The notes beneath the pieces were generated by a model. The model was not told the DNA's origin and did not search any database. It saw nothing but the letters and a program-made list of their open reading frames with translations. DNA of 64,000 nt from Hyphomicrobiales bacterium (lineage in GTDB: Bacteria; Pseudomonadota; Alphaproteobacteria; Rhizobiales; Rhizobiaceae), in contig UBMI01000003.1 in the NCBI GenBank assembly GCA_900466475.1, forward strand, positions 62,001 through 126,000. The letters run 5' to 3'. The position numbers and the translations under genes were made by a program. Below are positions 27,071-35,582 of this stretch, piece by piece (position 1 is the first letter of the stretch; each line of letters starts with the position of its first letter).

Positions 27071-27451
27071 TTAAGGATGTCTACCGTGCTCACCGGCGCG
27101 TACCGGCAACAGCAGCTTCCAGGAGCGCTGCGGCTTTTTCGGCAGCTCTGTCGTCCCCCGGTAAGGGATAAACCCTCCGGGCGTCACGAAGTTTCTCAAC
27201 CACTTCTGTAACGTCGGCTCCGATGCGACCTTGAACCTAGCTACATCACCGATGTTCCCAAGATTGATGACCGTTATAAGACCACTGTGAAGCGCACTGG
27301 TCAGCGCAGCTTTCAGGGCTTTCGGCTCCCCGGGTTCGACTCTTAGACGATTTCCCGGGATCGTGCGTTCCTCCGGAAAAATAGGAGGAAGACGTGAAAT
27401 CGTTCCATACCGCAGTACAGTGCGCGATGGGCAGTCACATTCGTTTGCCAA
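27071..27451 (-). CDS. Weakly supported hypothetical protein
   Basis: An open frame of 126 codons. Its middle (KALKAALTSALHSGLITVI, then VARFKVASEPTLQKWLRNF) looks protein-like, but no family is recognised. A second frame on the same strand also reads plausibly at its 3' end (EVVEKLRDARRVYPLPGDD), so either a frameshift is present or one frame is a shadow. Treat as tentative. Confidence 0.3.
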   Translation of the reverse strand: MANECDCPSRTVLRYGTISRLPPIFPEERTIPGNRLRVEPGEPKALKAALTSALHSGLITVINLGNIGDVARFKVASEPTLQKWLRNFVTPGGFIPYRGTTELPKKPQRSWKLLLPVRAGEHGRHP

Positions 27452-27990
27452 TTCGGCCTGCTATCCGCGACTCGGGTCATGTCTAGTGTCGAGTTCATCA
27501 AGATGATTACGGCCGAGGCCAAGTGCGATGGCAAGGACTCAAATCATTCGCCGAAAGGGAACAAACTGGTCATGCGTAAGTCATTATATGGGATCGCGTG
27601 GCGGCATATCCTGCCCTTCCCTCTGTTAGCCCTGAGGCCGCGTGATCCCACCAATCAAAGCCGAATGTCATTCCTCGACCTAAACAAGGCAGCCGGCGTC
27701 GTTGTCCTATCAGACCATACCTGCTCATGTTGACGGATTGCTTTAGGTCATTATGATAACTGGCTTTAGACGCAGACATTTCGTCACAATTCGTGGCTGG
27801 CCGGCCTCGCGCTTTCCGGTCGATTAGTGTGGAACCCCTAAATCCCGCTACTTGAAACGTGGGGTCTGCACCAAGCACCCGCTCTAACCCTGCAAACAGG
27901 TCTCGCTAGCGTCGCCTAGAAGGGTTATTGACGGAACGAATCACAGCCGCACCTCTTGAGTCGCTAAACACTAAAGCGTGAGGTGATGAA
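27452..27990. other. Intergenic region, no supported gene
   Basis: Open frames here have no recognisable motif and conflict with one another across strands. No terminator with a T-run or repeat was seen. It is likely degraded sequence within the accessory region. Confidence 0.3.
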
Positions 27991-28340
27991 ATGGCCGAGC
28001 TCGGAGTCTCGCTCGTCCCTATCAGAAAAACATCGGTCCAGATCGAAGGGCCCGGTACCGAGACGTTTCCACTGTCTCACGCCTTACCGGGCTCCAAATG
28101 TCCGACAAATGGCCGAAGAAGGCCGGCAACACCACATTTCAGCGCGCGCCCGCCCTTTGTTTCACCGCTATCGAAAATCAGCGCGGCGGCGCTTTCGCGA
28201 GAAAGGCCTTCGTCGATGCGGCTCGAGATGCCAGAATCACCGTGATGCCGGACGACGCGCCGAAGGCCCGAAGCGCTCCCGCACCGCGTCGTGAAACCCG
28301 GCGCAGCGATCGTTCTTCAGATCTTCCCCATCCGCGATGA
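27991..28340 (+). pseudogene. DUF982 family gene, frameshifted
   Basis: The first frame gives an N-terminus with VQIEGPGTETFPLSHAL and the second, from about 28098, gives MSDKWPKKAGNTTFQRAPAL and then AFARKAFVDAARDARITV. Together they reproduce the DUF982 plan: substrate-like strand, SHAL..L...WP helix, and C-terminal ARKAF.DAA.EA. A one-base shift near 28095 separates them. The last 25 residues are low-complexity and probably not native. One of four DUF982 loci in this window. Confidence 0.6.
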
Positions 28341-28422
28341 ACTCCCATCGCAGTTGAGTATTTCGCGGCTTCTCCGTCAGCAACCGGGGTAGGCCCTCTG
28401 CATGCCGGCAGCTCCGGGAGGA

Positions 28423-28917
28423 TTACCGCCGCCTGCCCCTGCCCTTCGTCTCAGCGGCTGCATTGAGGCGCTTTTGAACCGTTCCGACACAGCCATTCAA
28501 CATCATGGTTGCCCCCAGAGGGCTATCGTCGCTAGTGTCTTCAGCAATGGCCTTCTCCAGCTTTTGTTGCGTTTCCGCTTTGAGCCGCAGGGCGGCATCA
28601 GCGCGTTTGCGGTACTCTTCGGTGATCAGCGCCGCTTCCGTCGCGCGACGACGTTCCTCGCCAAGCTGCCAGGCGAGTGTGTCCCGTTCAAACTTTGTCA
28701 CCAGGTCATCTGTCGCGAGCTTCACTTGCTGGGCCGCATGGGTGTGAACCGGACCGGCGGTGAGATCGCCAAGGATCGGAATGCTCGGCAAGAACGGTAT
28801 GCGGTTCGCGCCGGGGATGTCTTCCTTGTAGAGCAAGAGGCCGATGAACAAGACGCCGCCGATTCCGATCAGACGGCCTATGTCGCTGATGACGGCGCCA
28901 ATTATGGCGAGCATCAT
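28423..28917 (-). CDS. Membrane-anchored coiled-coil protein, spanin-like
   Basis: 164 residues. One N-terminal membrane segment (about 5-29), a short periplasmic-type linker with IPGANRIPFLPSIPILG, and then a long charged helix from about 65 to 135 (QQVKLATDDLVTKFERDTL, then ERRRATEAALITEEYRKRA). This topology matches phage i-spanin/Rz-like lysis proteins found in rhizobial prophages. It overlaps the preceding gene (ATGATG), as lysis cassettes often do. No endolysin is recognisable next to it. Assignment by topology only. Confidence 0.5.
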   Translation of the reverse strand: MMLAIIGAVISDIGRLIGIGGVLFIGLLLYKEDIPGANRIPFLPSIPILGDLTAGPVHTHAAQQVKLATDDLVTKFERDTLAWQLGEERRRATEAALITEEYRKRADAALRLKAETQQKLEKAIAEDTSDDSPLGATMMLNGCVGTVQKRLNAAAETKGRGRRR

Positions 28918-29240
28918 CGGCTCCCAGTGTCATTTGAATTGAATGGGCGGTCAGGAAGCTCGAAAGGTTCCGGCTCGCTACAGGGAGGCGGCTCCCGGTC
29001 CTCTTCGAAGTCCCGATACGGGCGAGCTCTACCGGTGCGCCAGATCGGGGCTATATCTTGGGCCGTGGCGAATCCAGTATACCCGAGCACCAAGGTCACG
29101 ATCAGCATCATCCACCCGTAGGCGATCGTCTCATTGACGCGGGTAGCCGTGGCATGTTCTGCGAGGTTAGGAGCCCGCCGGCGTCGTATGCCTGTCTGAG
29201 CGCTCCTTGATCCGAAAATCGAGCATCCTGACATAGTCAT
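28914..29240 (-). CDS. Small single-TM protein upstream of the spanin-like gene
   Basis: 108 residues from ATG 29240. A basic N-terminus, one hydrophobic segment (about 44-62: WMMLIVTLVLGYTGFA) and a Pro/Glu-rich tail. Its stop overlaps the start of the next gene, implying coupled translation. It may be a holin-like or accessory partner in a prophage lysis pair, but no family was recognised. A GGGGGG stretch 9 bases upstream could serve as ribosome site. Confidence 0.45.
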   Translation of the reverse strand: MTMSGCSIFGSRSAQTGIRRRRAPNLAEHATATRVNETIAYGWMMLIVTLVLGYTGFATAQDIAPIWRTGRARPYRDFEEDREPPPCSEPEPFELPDRPFNSNDTGSR

Positions 29241-29255
29241 GAATGCACCCCCCAA

Positions 29256-30275
29256 TCACCTACTACTTAAAGAATACCGCAATGGAAGACTGAAGGTATC
29301 TGCCCACTATCGCCAATTTGGATAGTGGGTAACGAACACCACAACCACAGTGACTACCCCGCAGATTGCCGTTCCTGTGACGTTGAATAGGGAACTTAAG
29401 CGAGCTCGATCGGTTTAAAGTAATAAGCAGGATCGCGTTGGTCTGGAGCAGTCGTATGAAAGCAGACGTTACAATAAAAAAGATTTGAAGTTTGCCGGAC
29501 GAACTGCCGAAGAAGCCGACAGTAAGTTAGTGATCCAGATGGCGATTGATGAGAAGGCATGGAACGCCGGATATATCAGTGAAGATAACAACGCGCTCTT
29601 GAGCCGACGCTATCAGAGAAAATGCTACGCTATGGACCGACTGAAATGGATCTCGGCTTTTGTTCGATAGCGACGGCCTCATTCATTCAAGCCACCGCGT
29701 CCAGCTCGCGCGCACTCATCCAATTCCTGGCGCTTCGAGTGCCTACCCAAACTATAGTCTCGACACGGAACTTTTAGCAACGGCGTCAGTTATGGCTGAA
29801 TGGACCGTGCGGCTGATGCGCACGCCCACTGACCCTTCTAGAGCATCGGTCGTGCGGCCCCTCCTTTCCACTTCGATCTGCCCGCTTCGGCGGGCTTTTT
29901 TCTCAAATCTAGTTGAATATGATTGCCCCTCTCCGGCCGACGTTGCCGAAGGCACCGAGACAGGCAAAGGCTCGCCTCCTGTCACAGCGGCGAGCCCTCT
30001 ACCTTTCGGCCCGTCACGGCGACTGGGAAGGCGCCGAGACACAGTTAGAATGTATTCAACACTCCATCGTTCCAAAAATAGTCGCTTAAGGCGTTGAGAT
30101 GACAGGCGCAGGACTTTAGTGCGATTGCCAGCGGCAGTCCGTCCGCTCGTGGATCAAGGCGGGAGCACGATGTGACTGGCGTCACATGTCACGCATTTTT
30201 CACGCGACAGTCCGCAACCCCGTGATTAGCTCACACTCATATTTGTGTGGACTGGTCGCTGCGGGGTATTGCGTA
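29256..30275. other. Gene-poor kilobase with one terminator
   Basis: No supported protein gene. A short open frame at 29485-29670 (starting TTG, 61 residues, with VIQMAIDEKAWNAGY) has protein-like composition but no family and no ribosome site. The only clear signal is the terminator at 29880-29901. Confidence 0.35.
29880..29901 (+). terminator. Rho-independent terminator, rightward
   Basis: GCCCGC, loop TTCG, GCGGGC, followed by TTTTTT. A canonical UUCG-capped terminator. No protein gene ends just upstream, so the transcript it serves (an RNA or a decayed gene between about 29490 and 29880) is unidentified. Confidence 0.75.
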
Positions 30276-30539
30276 ATGGGATTCGACACATCAACCGAAT
30301 TTGATCAAGTCATCCTCATCTTCAAGGACCCTGGCCGGCGGCTGATTGTTCGCACCGTCCATGAGGCTGCCACCGCTTTGATCAAAGATTGGCCATCGGA
30401 CGACGGCGAGGAATTTTTGTCAGCCGTGAAAGCCTGCCTCGACGTGATGACCGGAAAGGCCAACAGCGTGGAACTGAGAAGCGCTATCCTGCGAGCAGCC
30501 AATGAAGCCGGTGTCGCGGCGGTTTCCGTGATTCATTAA
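30276..30539 (+). CDS. DUF982 family protein
   Basis: 87 residues from ATG 30276. FDQVILIFKDPGRRLIVRTVH forms the N-terminal strand pair, then EAATALIKDWPSDDGEEFLSA and CLDVMTGKANSVELRSAILR, AANEAGV at the end. This is the full DUF982 pattern, a short family of unknown function abundant in Rhizobiales plasmids. The frame is open from 30186, but the earlier part is Cys/His-poor noise with no ribosome site. Confidence 0.8.
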   Translation: MGFDTSTEFDQVILIFKDPGRRLIVRTVHEAATALIKDWPSDDGEEFLSAVKACLDVMTGKANSVELRSAILRAANEAGVAAVSVIH

Positions 30540-30831
30540 AATCTCCGCACGTAAACCCGGATATCTATTGCGATAGGACGCTCCCGTCTATTGGCCCGAG
30601 ATGGGACGAGAATTGAGCCCTGAGCAATGCGCCGATCTGGACGCTGCAGACGTGTAGTCTGCACGCCCCGAAGTGATATGGCGGTCGGGTTAAGCCCGAT
30701 TAGCAACTTGATATCGAGAGCTCATCCAGATTATATTCCCGCGCCGGCTACGTCCTAACCTGGCAGTCCACCTCCAATCGCTGCTGTCGGACGCGGGCCG
30801 GTACCAATGATGGGACGGTTATAATCAGCCC

Positions 30832-31342
30832 CTATTTCGAGACGGAACGCCTCCCAATCGCCTTTCGAAAAGTCTTTGGTGCGAAATCACTAGAGATCAA
30901 TCTGAAGATTCCCTTTAGTTCTGGCTCATCGACCAAAGCCGCCGCTTCTGGGCGAAACCCAGACGAGTTTTCGGATACCCGCTTCTTTGAATTCGTCGGC
31001 CGCATTTTCGACCTGAAGGGCGAAAACGCTCACTAAAAAAGGAGGCTTGGACGAGTCCTTCAGGGAGGAAAAATAACCGATGGATTTCTTACCTACGCAT
31101 CCAATGACGCCGGCTTCCTCCAATGCCTCGCGTCGAGCGCATTTGTACAAGGGCTCGTTCTTTTCGATATTTCCTTTTGGAACTACCCACCTGCCGGTGT
31201 CTCGGCTGGTGATCAGCAGCACTTCAACTGCCCCAATGTCGTTCATCCGGAAGCAAATCGCACCGCATTGGTCGATCGTCCGCCCTAGCAGGATTTCGAC
31301 GGACCTCTGAGCCATTTCGGACAAATGTGTTGAACGTCCCAT
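30832..31342 (-). pseudogene. Nudix hydrolase gene with C-terminal frameshift
   Basis: The first 125 codons give a Nudix protein: GAICFR strand, WVVPKGNIEK, and the full Nudix box GNIEKNEPLYKCAR-REALEEAGV (G-x5-E-x7-RE-x2-EE-x-G). After VWVSP the frame ends quickly. Removing one base near 30949 restores PEAAALVDEPELKGIFRLI, which is exactly the C-terminal helix of this Nudix subgroup, and the frame then runs to a stop at 30832. The truncated form might still fold, since the Nudix box is intact. Substrate of the family here is unknown. Confidence 0.75.
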
Positions 31343-31436
31343 CGACTCAGCTCGTCAGACAGATGATAGGTCAAAACGAGTATTTTTGAAGGATCGACCG
31401 GGCATCGGCGTCGCCAACGCAGCAAGCGGGACAGCC

Positions 31437-31798
31437 AAGGTTTCGCTCGATGCCGTAGAAGATGAACTCCGCTCCGGTCCGCCGGTGGATGATCGTCGTC
31501 TTCTGGACGTCGTATGCTGCCTCAAGTCCGAGGTGAGCGATAGCCCACTTCAGCTCGGTATAGACCGAATCCTGAATGCGTGCTGGAAGCGGCGTATGCA
31601 GAGAAGGCGCATCCTGACGCCTACGTGGTCGACAAGGCGCACCAACTGGCAGGCCGTGTCTCTGGTCTTTGAGCTTGAACGTCGACCGTGGAGAACCGCG
31701 ATGTCTGCCTGCCCGAGAAAAACCTGCTCCCAAAAGTCGACCGAAGGCCGTAACGTAAAATTCAAGTAGCAGAACTCTTGATAGCCCCCCAACGACAA
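31437..31798 (-). pseudogene. Phage terminase large subunit fragment, frameshifted
   Basis: The first frame gives DFWEQVFLGQADIAVLHG, then RRSSSKTRDTACQL (a degenerate Walker A) and CIRRFQ. Shifting frame near 31588 continues as RIQDSVYTELKWAIAHLG, then AAYDVQKTTIIHRRTGAEF and IFYGIERNL. This is the N-terminal ATPase domain of PBSX-type terminases, which package phage DNA. The family would continue with a Walker B Glu pair and a nuclease domain; both are gone. A clear prophage relic. Confidence 0.75.
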
Positions 31799-32023
31799 GG
31801 CCCGACCGCGCGACCTCTTGGTTATGAGCCAAGCGAGCTACTGGGCTGCTCTACTCCGACATGAAGGGCGGGCCGCAGGGTTCTCGCTGGTCACGAGCCA
31901 TCCCTTTGGCCATCAGAATGTGCTTCGCCAGACCGTATTGTTTCAACGGGAAACCGTCCGATCTAGGAAATTGAGGGGCTGCGTCGGTCTTCTATTTCGA
32001 CGCTAGCGCGCTACTTAAAAGCG

Positions 32024-32236
32024 ATGACCCATAAATCCCTGCAAGACAAAGCCGAGATCACCACCAAGGAATCTCAAGCACTTACTTCAGCTCGCAACGC
32101 CGCCCGCGACGAGAAAACTGCTCGCCTTCGCGAGTTGCGTCTTGCGAGGGATGCTGAGTTAGCGAGCAGCAGGACTGCTATCAAGGCAATAGCACCGCGG
32201 AAGCGGAAGAAGCCAGCCGCGAAGATCGATGCCTGA
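32024..32236 (+). CDS. Small charged helical protein
   Basis: 70 residues: DKAEITTKESQALTSARNAA, RDEKTARLRELRLARDAEL, then a basic tail APRKRKKPAAK. The middle resembles the charged helical protein at 7972-8271 (shared pattern KTARLRxLR). Basic tail and helical body could bind nucleic acid, but this is inference. Overlaps the tail of a degraded leftward gene. Confidence 0.5.
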   Translation: MTHKSLQDKAEITTKESQALTSARNAARDEKTARLRELRLARDAELASSRTAIKAIAPRKRKKPAAKIDA

Positions 32237-32339
32237 AATTGAAAAGCTGCCCGGAGACGGCTGATTCGGTGACCGCTCTGCGCAAATCACCACACTAGTC
32301 ACTAAATACCTTGCAAAGTTTACCTTGGCAAAACTACCG

Positions 32340-32680
32340 ATCGCGAATTCGGTGGTGTCTTTCGCTTCCGGAAGATGCACAGCCAAATCGTCCAGAGCGT
32401 CCTTCAGGTAATCGGCGAGTGTGTGCCGAGCGCCCTTCGACGCGCTGAGTTCGGCAATGATGCAGCCCTCTCCGGCAACGCGGCTGACGACGTCGTAGTG
32501 CCGGCGGCCGAGCAGTTCGCGGCACTCCTGAAGCTCGAACCCGGCGTCAATCTGGCGGTCCGTGATCGGTTCCCGCGCCAGCGACTCTCACAGTCGCCGG
32601 AACTTGATCGCGGCCTCGACCTGATGGGGTTCAAGATGCCCTTTGGCCGCCATCACGGCGATCGGGCTCTCGCATGTTCA
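32340..32680 (-). pseudogene. Phage-type conserved gene with premature stop
   Basis: Read leftward the frame gives SPIAVMAAKGHLEPHQVEAA, IKFRRL, a TGA stop at 32588-32590, and then ESLAREPITDRQIDAGFE, LQECRELLGRRHYDVVSRV and AGEGCIIAEL..LADYLKDALDDLA. This matches a conserved protein seen in rhizobial prophages with HLEPHQ.EAA.KFR.LWE, so TGA has replaced a Trp codon. A frame change near 32674 also separates it from its upstream part, which reads GNPKTTAAMNMRE. HTH-like middle section; role unknown. Confidence 0.55.
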
Positions 32681-32902
32681 TCGCTGCCGTGGTCTTAGGA
32701 TTGCCAGAGGCTCTGGCGTGGACCTTGCTGTATCCTTCACCTTCCAGAGAGGGACTTTCCTGGTGATGAATCTTGCCGCCGCCTCGATGACGACCGGCTC
32801 AGGCTTCGCCGGCACCCCTGGATTGGAGCAGCGCTGATGCACCGCCGTGTAGTCGGCGCGCATCTCCGCTGCGCTAGTGAACTGTCTGGCTGCTGCGATC
32901 AT
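32678..32902 (-). pseudogene. Truncated phage replication-region protein
   Basis: 74 codons from ATG 32902, which overlaps the stop of the DUF1376 pseudogene as ATGA. It begins MIAAARQFTSAAEMRADYTA, the opening of a family found after DUF1376 genes in rhizobial prophages (DnaA-C-terminal-like proteins, usually over 150 residues). The match fades after about residue 45. Likely a shortened remnant. Confidence 0.45.
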
Positions 32903-33545
32903 TTGAAACTCCTCTCGGAACGGGCTAACTCTTGGGCGATGTACTGTGCTCGGGACTGCGTCTGCCGCAGGTGAGCCAAGCCGTTTGGCTTTGAAGGCTG
33001 CTTGTCGTGAGGCTTGGCCGGCAGGTCTTTCCAGCGATCGGTCGGAGAGCCACTTGACCGGAGGCACCACCGACGGTCGTCGGTCTTTAGGACGTGGCCC
33101 TGACGCCGGTCATGATCTCGTGGAGGCTGGCGCGCTTGATGGCTTGGGAGAAAGCTTTCTCAGCCGACGGCCTGCCGATCTTGTTCGGGTAGGCTTCCCA
33201 AAATTCTTCGCAATCAGGATTGGTTTCAGGCGCGCTCGCGTCTTCCGAACGAAGTGCGGATCGGCGCTTTTCGATGATCTCGTCCGCCTTCGACAGCTCG
33301 GCATCGATGCGCTTGTGGGTCCAGCCTGGGCCGAACAACATTGCGAGCATGTCGCGGCTCTCCTCCCACTGCTCAGGCGAAAGCTTGGCAATGCGGGCGA
33401 TGATGCGCTCGTTCTCCGGCAGGCACCCGTTCTGCCAATGGTGCATGATCAGCAGCAGATAGGCGCCGTGCTCGGTCGCAGTGACATGGCCGGTGTCTGC
33501 AAGATAGTCGCCGACATGGAGCGGCATCCGGGCGCGGTTGCTCAT
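32899..33545 (-). pseudogene. DUF1376 phage replication protein, frameshifted
   Basis: From ATG 33545 (AGGAGGG upstream): MPLHVGDYLADTGHVTATEH, GAYLLLIMHHWQNGCLPEN and IARIAKLSPEQWEESRDML are the DUF1376/YdaU core, followed by FWEAYPNKIGRPSAEKAF. The frame breaks near 33100; in the shifted frame it continues KTDDRRWCL..GSPTDRWKDLPAKP and stops at 32899, overlapping the next start. Intact homologues end in exactly such a W-x-NP-x-TWL..RWKD tail. The family acts in phage DNA replication, often with a helicase loader. Confidence 0.75.
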
Positions 33546-33559
33546 GCTGCCCTCCTGAT

Positions 33560-33853
33560 AAATCCAAGGCCCCGAGCAGCCTGATAGGCTCGTCCCTGCC
33601 ATAGGCGCGGAATGCCGTGAGCCTCACAGAGGGCTTTGAAGTCGCGCTACGGGCCGGTGAACTTCCCGGTCTCTGTTTTTCAATCGAGATAGCCGTGGAG
33701 CTTCGGACCGATGAAGATCAGGTCCTGGAGGCTCTCTGTAAGACCGTGTTGGCCCGTTGCTCCCATGTTCGGAATCGTGCCGATGAACGTTCCAGGCACA
33801 GCGAGAGCGCGCCAGTGGGCAACGACAGCCTTATGGATCTGGCTCTCCTTCAT
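33560..33853 (-). pseudogene. VRR-NUC nuclease of phage origin, with internal stops
   Basis: From ATG 33853: MKESQIHKAVVAHWRALAV, PGTFIGTIPNMGATGQHGL and DLIFIGPKLHGYL, then TGA, KTETGKFTGP, then TAG, RDFKALCEAHGIP. VRR-NUC proteins read ELKTE.G.L..QR.F...C...G at this place. So the catalytic E-x-K has been replaced by D-stop-K, and a Gln codon has become TAG. A third shift near 33600 precedes YGRDEPIRLL. Non-functional nuclease of the Holliday-junction-resolvase-like fold. Confidence 0.75.
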
Positions 33854-33865
33854 ACCGGCCTCCGG

Positions 33866-34003
33866 CTATACTGCGCGCTTCTGGTACCGGCGATCCATGA
33901 GATCGTTGATGAGGCGGTCCGCTTCTTGTGGGGTGATGCCAAGGGCTTCGGCGATACCCTCGACGTCAGGCCGGTACTTGGTGAAGGCTTCGAGGAAGGT
34001 CAT
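33866..34003 (-). CDS. Small phage-type protein
   Basis: 45 codons: MTFLEAFTKYRPDVEGIAEA, then LGITPQEADRLINDLMDRR and a basic end. Two helices with a GIxxxEAD turn resemble short regulators that precede VRR-NUC genes in rhizobial prophages. It is 12 bases ahead of the VRR-NUC start, so this gene was the first of the leftward replication block. The only member of that block without an obvious lesion. Confidence 0.5.
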   Translation of the reverse strand: MTFLEAFTKYRPDVEGIAEALGITPQEADRLINDLMDRRYQKRAV

Positions 34004-34119
34004 CGCCGCACACCCCGGCCTTTAGTCGCATACGCACCAGGGACCTTGGTCCGATAGCCGGAACGACTGGGCAGGCTGCGTATTTCATTCCCGGGGAATC
34101 CTCCTCCTGAGGTGCCAAC

Positions 34120-34365
34120 ATGAGCGACGATCTTTGGGACAAGCCAATCGAACTGATGATCGAAAACTCCGATCATTTCCGGAGCGTCACCAGCACGCGT
34201 GATGCCATGGCGTGCCTGATGACCTCTTGGCCAATCAAGGGGGGCAAATCCTTTTCCGCTGCTCGGCGAGCCTGTCTCGCCTCTATGGACGGGAAGGTCG
34301 CCAGAGAAAAAGCACAGCTCGCCTTCATCCGCGCGGCTGAAGAAGCCGGCATTCTCAGACGTTGA
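34120..34365 (+). CDS. DUF982 family protein
   Basis: 81 residues: DLWDKPIELMIENSDHFRSV, TSTRDAMACLMTSWPIKGGK, ACLASMDGKVAREKAQLAF, then IRAAEEAGILRR. This is a complete DUF982 domain: the W..PI.L strand, the TS..A...L...WP helix, the CL..MDGK turn, and the final AFI.AA.EAGI. GAGG precedes the ATG. Its next neighbour on the strand is another DUF982 gene, broken by IS21, 123 bases downstream. Confidence 0.85.
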   Translation: MSDDLWDKPIELMIENSDHFRSVTSTRDAMACLMTSWPIKGGKSFSAARRACLASMDGKVAREKAQLAFIRAAEEAGILRR

Positions 34366-34493
34366 TCGAGCTTGAGCGTCGATTGATGCCGCGCTCCCAG
34401 CAAAATGATTATTACTCACTTGATCTGGAACGATGCGAGGCAGCGGGGAATTAACGTTCTTTGAGGCCCAGACAGTTGGAGAGCAGCCATGAT

Positions 34494-34500
34494 GGTACAC
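34494..34500 (+). repeat. Left copy of 7-bp target-site duplication
   Basis: GGTACAC directly left of the IS21 terminus; identical copy at 35576-35582. Confidence 0.85.
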
Positions 34501-34624
34501 TGCAAATTCCGAGGCAACCCGCCCCCTGATTCCGAAATGATGTCGCCCCCTTTGGCGGGCATCTGGCAAGGGTGGTCTGCCGGTGTGAAGTTCCTTCCGT
34601 CGATGGTGACAAGGAAGGAACGGT

Positions 34625-34860
34625 ATGCCTGCGGAGAGACTGGAGATGCGGCGTGTCCGCGAGATACTAAGATATCGATTTGAGCAAGGACTTGGGCACA
34701 AGTCGATTGCGATCCGGGTAGGAGGTGCGCCGTCGACGGTGCGCGAGACGCTTCGGCGTGCCGCAGTTACGGAGCTGTTGTGGCCGCTGAACGACGACGT
34801 CACCTACGCGGCCCTGGAAGCGGTTCTCTATAAAGCGGCGGGGACGAAGACGGGTCATCG
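34625..34860 (+). pseudogene. istA: istA N-terminal fragment
   Basis: From ATG 34625 after GGAAGGAACGG: MPAERLEMRRVREILRYRFE, QGLGHKSIAIRVGGAPSTVR, then LLWPLNDDVTYAALEAVLY. This is the N-terminal HTH of the IS21 transposase IstA. About 75 of roughly 500 codons survive; the DDE catalytic domain is deleted and the sequence fuses to istB near 34880. Confidence 0.8.
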
Positions 34861-34889
34861 TCGCGCGCCCGCTTGCGCTTCAGCTCGCG

Positions 34890-35472
34890 ATGGACCTGTG
34901 CCCAGTCCGGCTAGCCGCACGCCTCCGGTTCGCCAAGTTGCGCCACCAGGCGACCCCGGAAGATGTCGATCATCGCAGCGAGCGTGTCTTTGATCGCGCG
35001 CTCTTCATGAAGCTGCTCGGCGGCGACTGGATCAACACTCATGACAATCTGGCCATTTGCGGACCCTCGGGTGTCGGAAAAAGCTGGATGGCCTGCGCTC
35101 TCGGTCACAAGGCTTGCCGAGACGATCGTTCCGTTCTCTATCAGCGCGTCCTAAGACTGTTTGCCCAGCTTGTTCTCCCTCGTGGCGACGGCAGGGATGC
35201 CCGGCTGCAACGCACACTGGGTCATGTTCAGGTCCTGATCCTCGATGATCGGGGCCTCGAACCGCTCAACGAACAAGCCCGTCACGATCTGCTGGAAATC
35301 CTGGGCCGTCCTTCTACGATCATTACCAGCCAGCTCCCCGTAACTGCCTGGCACGGCGTCATCGGGGACCCCCACCTACGCCGATGCAACCCAGGATCGA
35401 CTTGTCCACAATGCCCACCGCATCGAACTCAGCGGCGAAAGCTTACGACGAAACCTGCCTCGAAAAGATTGA
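34890..35472 (+). pseudogene. istB: istB helper ATPase, 5'-truncated and frameshifted
   Basis: The frame carries LRFAKLRHQATPEDVDHRSE, the Walker A GPSGVGKSWMACALGHKAC and the Walker B region VLILDDRGLEPLN, then RHDLLEILGRPSTIITSQLP. After WHGVIGDP an extra C in a C-run near 35375 shifts the frame. In the other frame it continues TYADATQDRLVHNAHRIEL to a stop at 35470-35472, the normal IstB C-terminus. IstB is the AAA+ helper of IS21 transposition, usually about 250 residues. Confidence 0.85.
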
Positions 35473-35575
35473 CACCGTACTTGAACGAACTGACAACAAT
35501 TACTGCCTGCAGACCCCACTAAAAAGGAGGGCGCAATCATCTCGGAACAAAGGGGCGGCTTCATCGGAATCGGCA

Positions 35576-35582
35576 GGTACAC
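35576..35582 (+). repeat. Right copy of 7-bp target-site duplication
   Basis: GGTACAC directly right of the IS21 terminus, matching 34494-34500. Confidence 0.85.

Larger units (their letters stand above)
34501..35575 (+). mobile_element. IS21-family element with large internal deletion
   Basis: 1075 bp bounded by imperfect inverted repeats. The left end reads TGCAAATTCCGAGGCAACCC. The right end, inverted, reads TGCCGATTCCGATGAAGCC; both are followed by GCCCC. Internal copies of the same motif (GATTCCGAAATGATGTCGCCCCC-like) lie just inside each end, as in IS21. A perfect 7-bp target duplication (GGTACAC) flanks it. Intact IS21 elements are about 2-2.5 kb; most of istA has been lost and istB carries a frameshift, so it cannot move by itself. 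Confidence 0.88.

Noticed and set aside
29752..30075. 107-codon leftward open frame over the terminator region
   Set aside because: Ser/Arg-rich, crosses a strong rightward terminator, no ribosome site or family match.
33617..34057. 146-codon rightward open frame over the VRR-NUC region
   Set aside because: It lies opposite the recognisable VRR-NUC and small regulator genes; no motif of its own.
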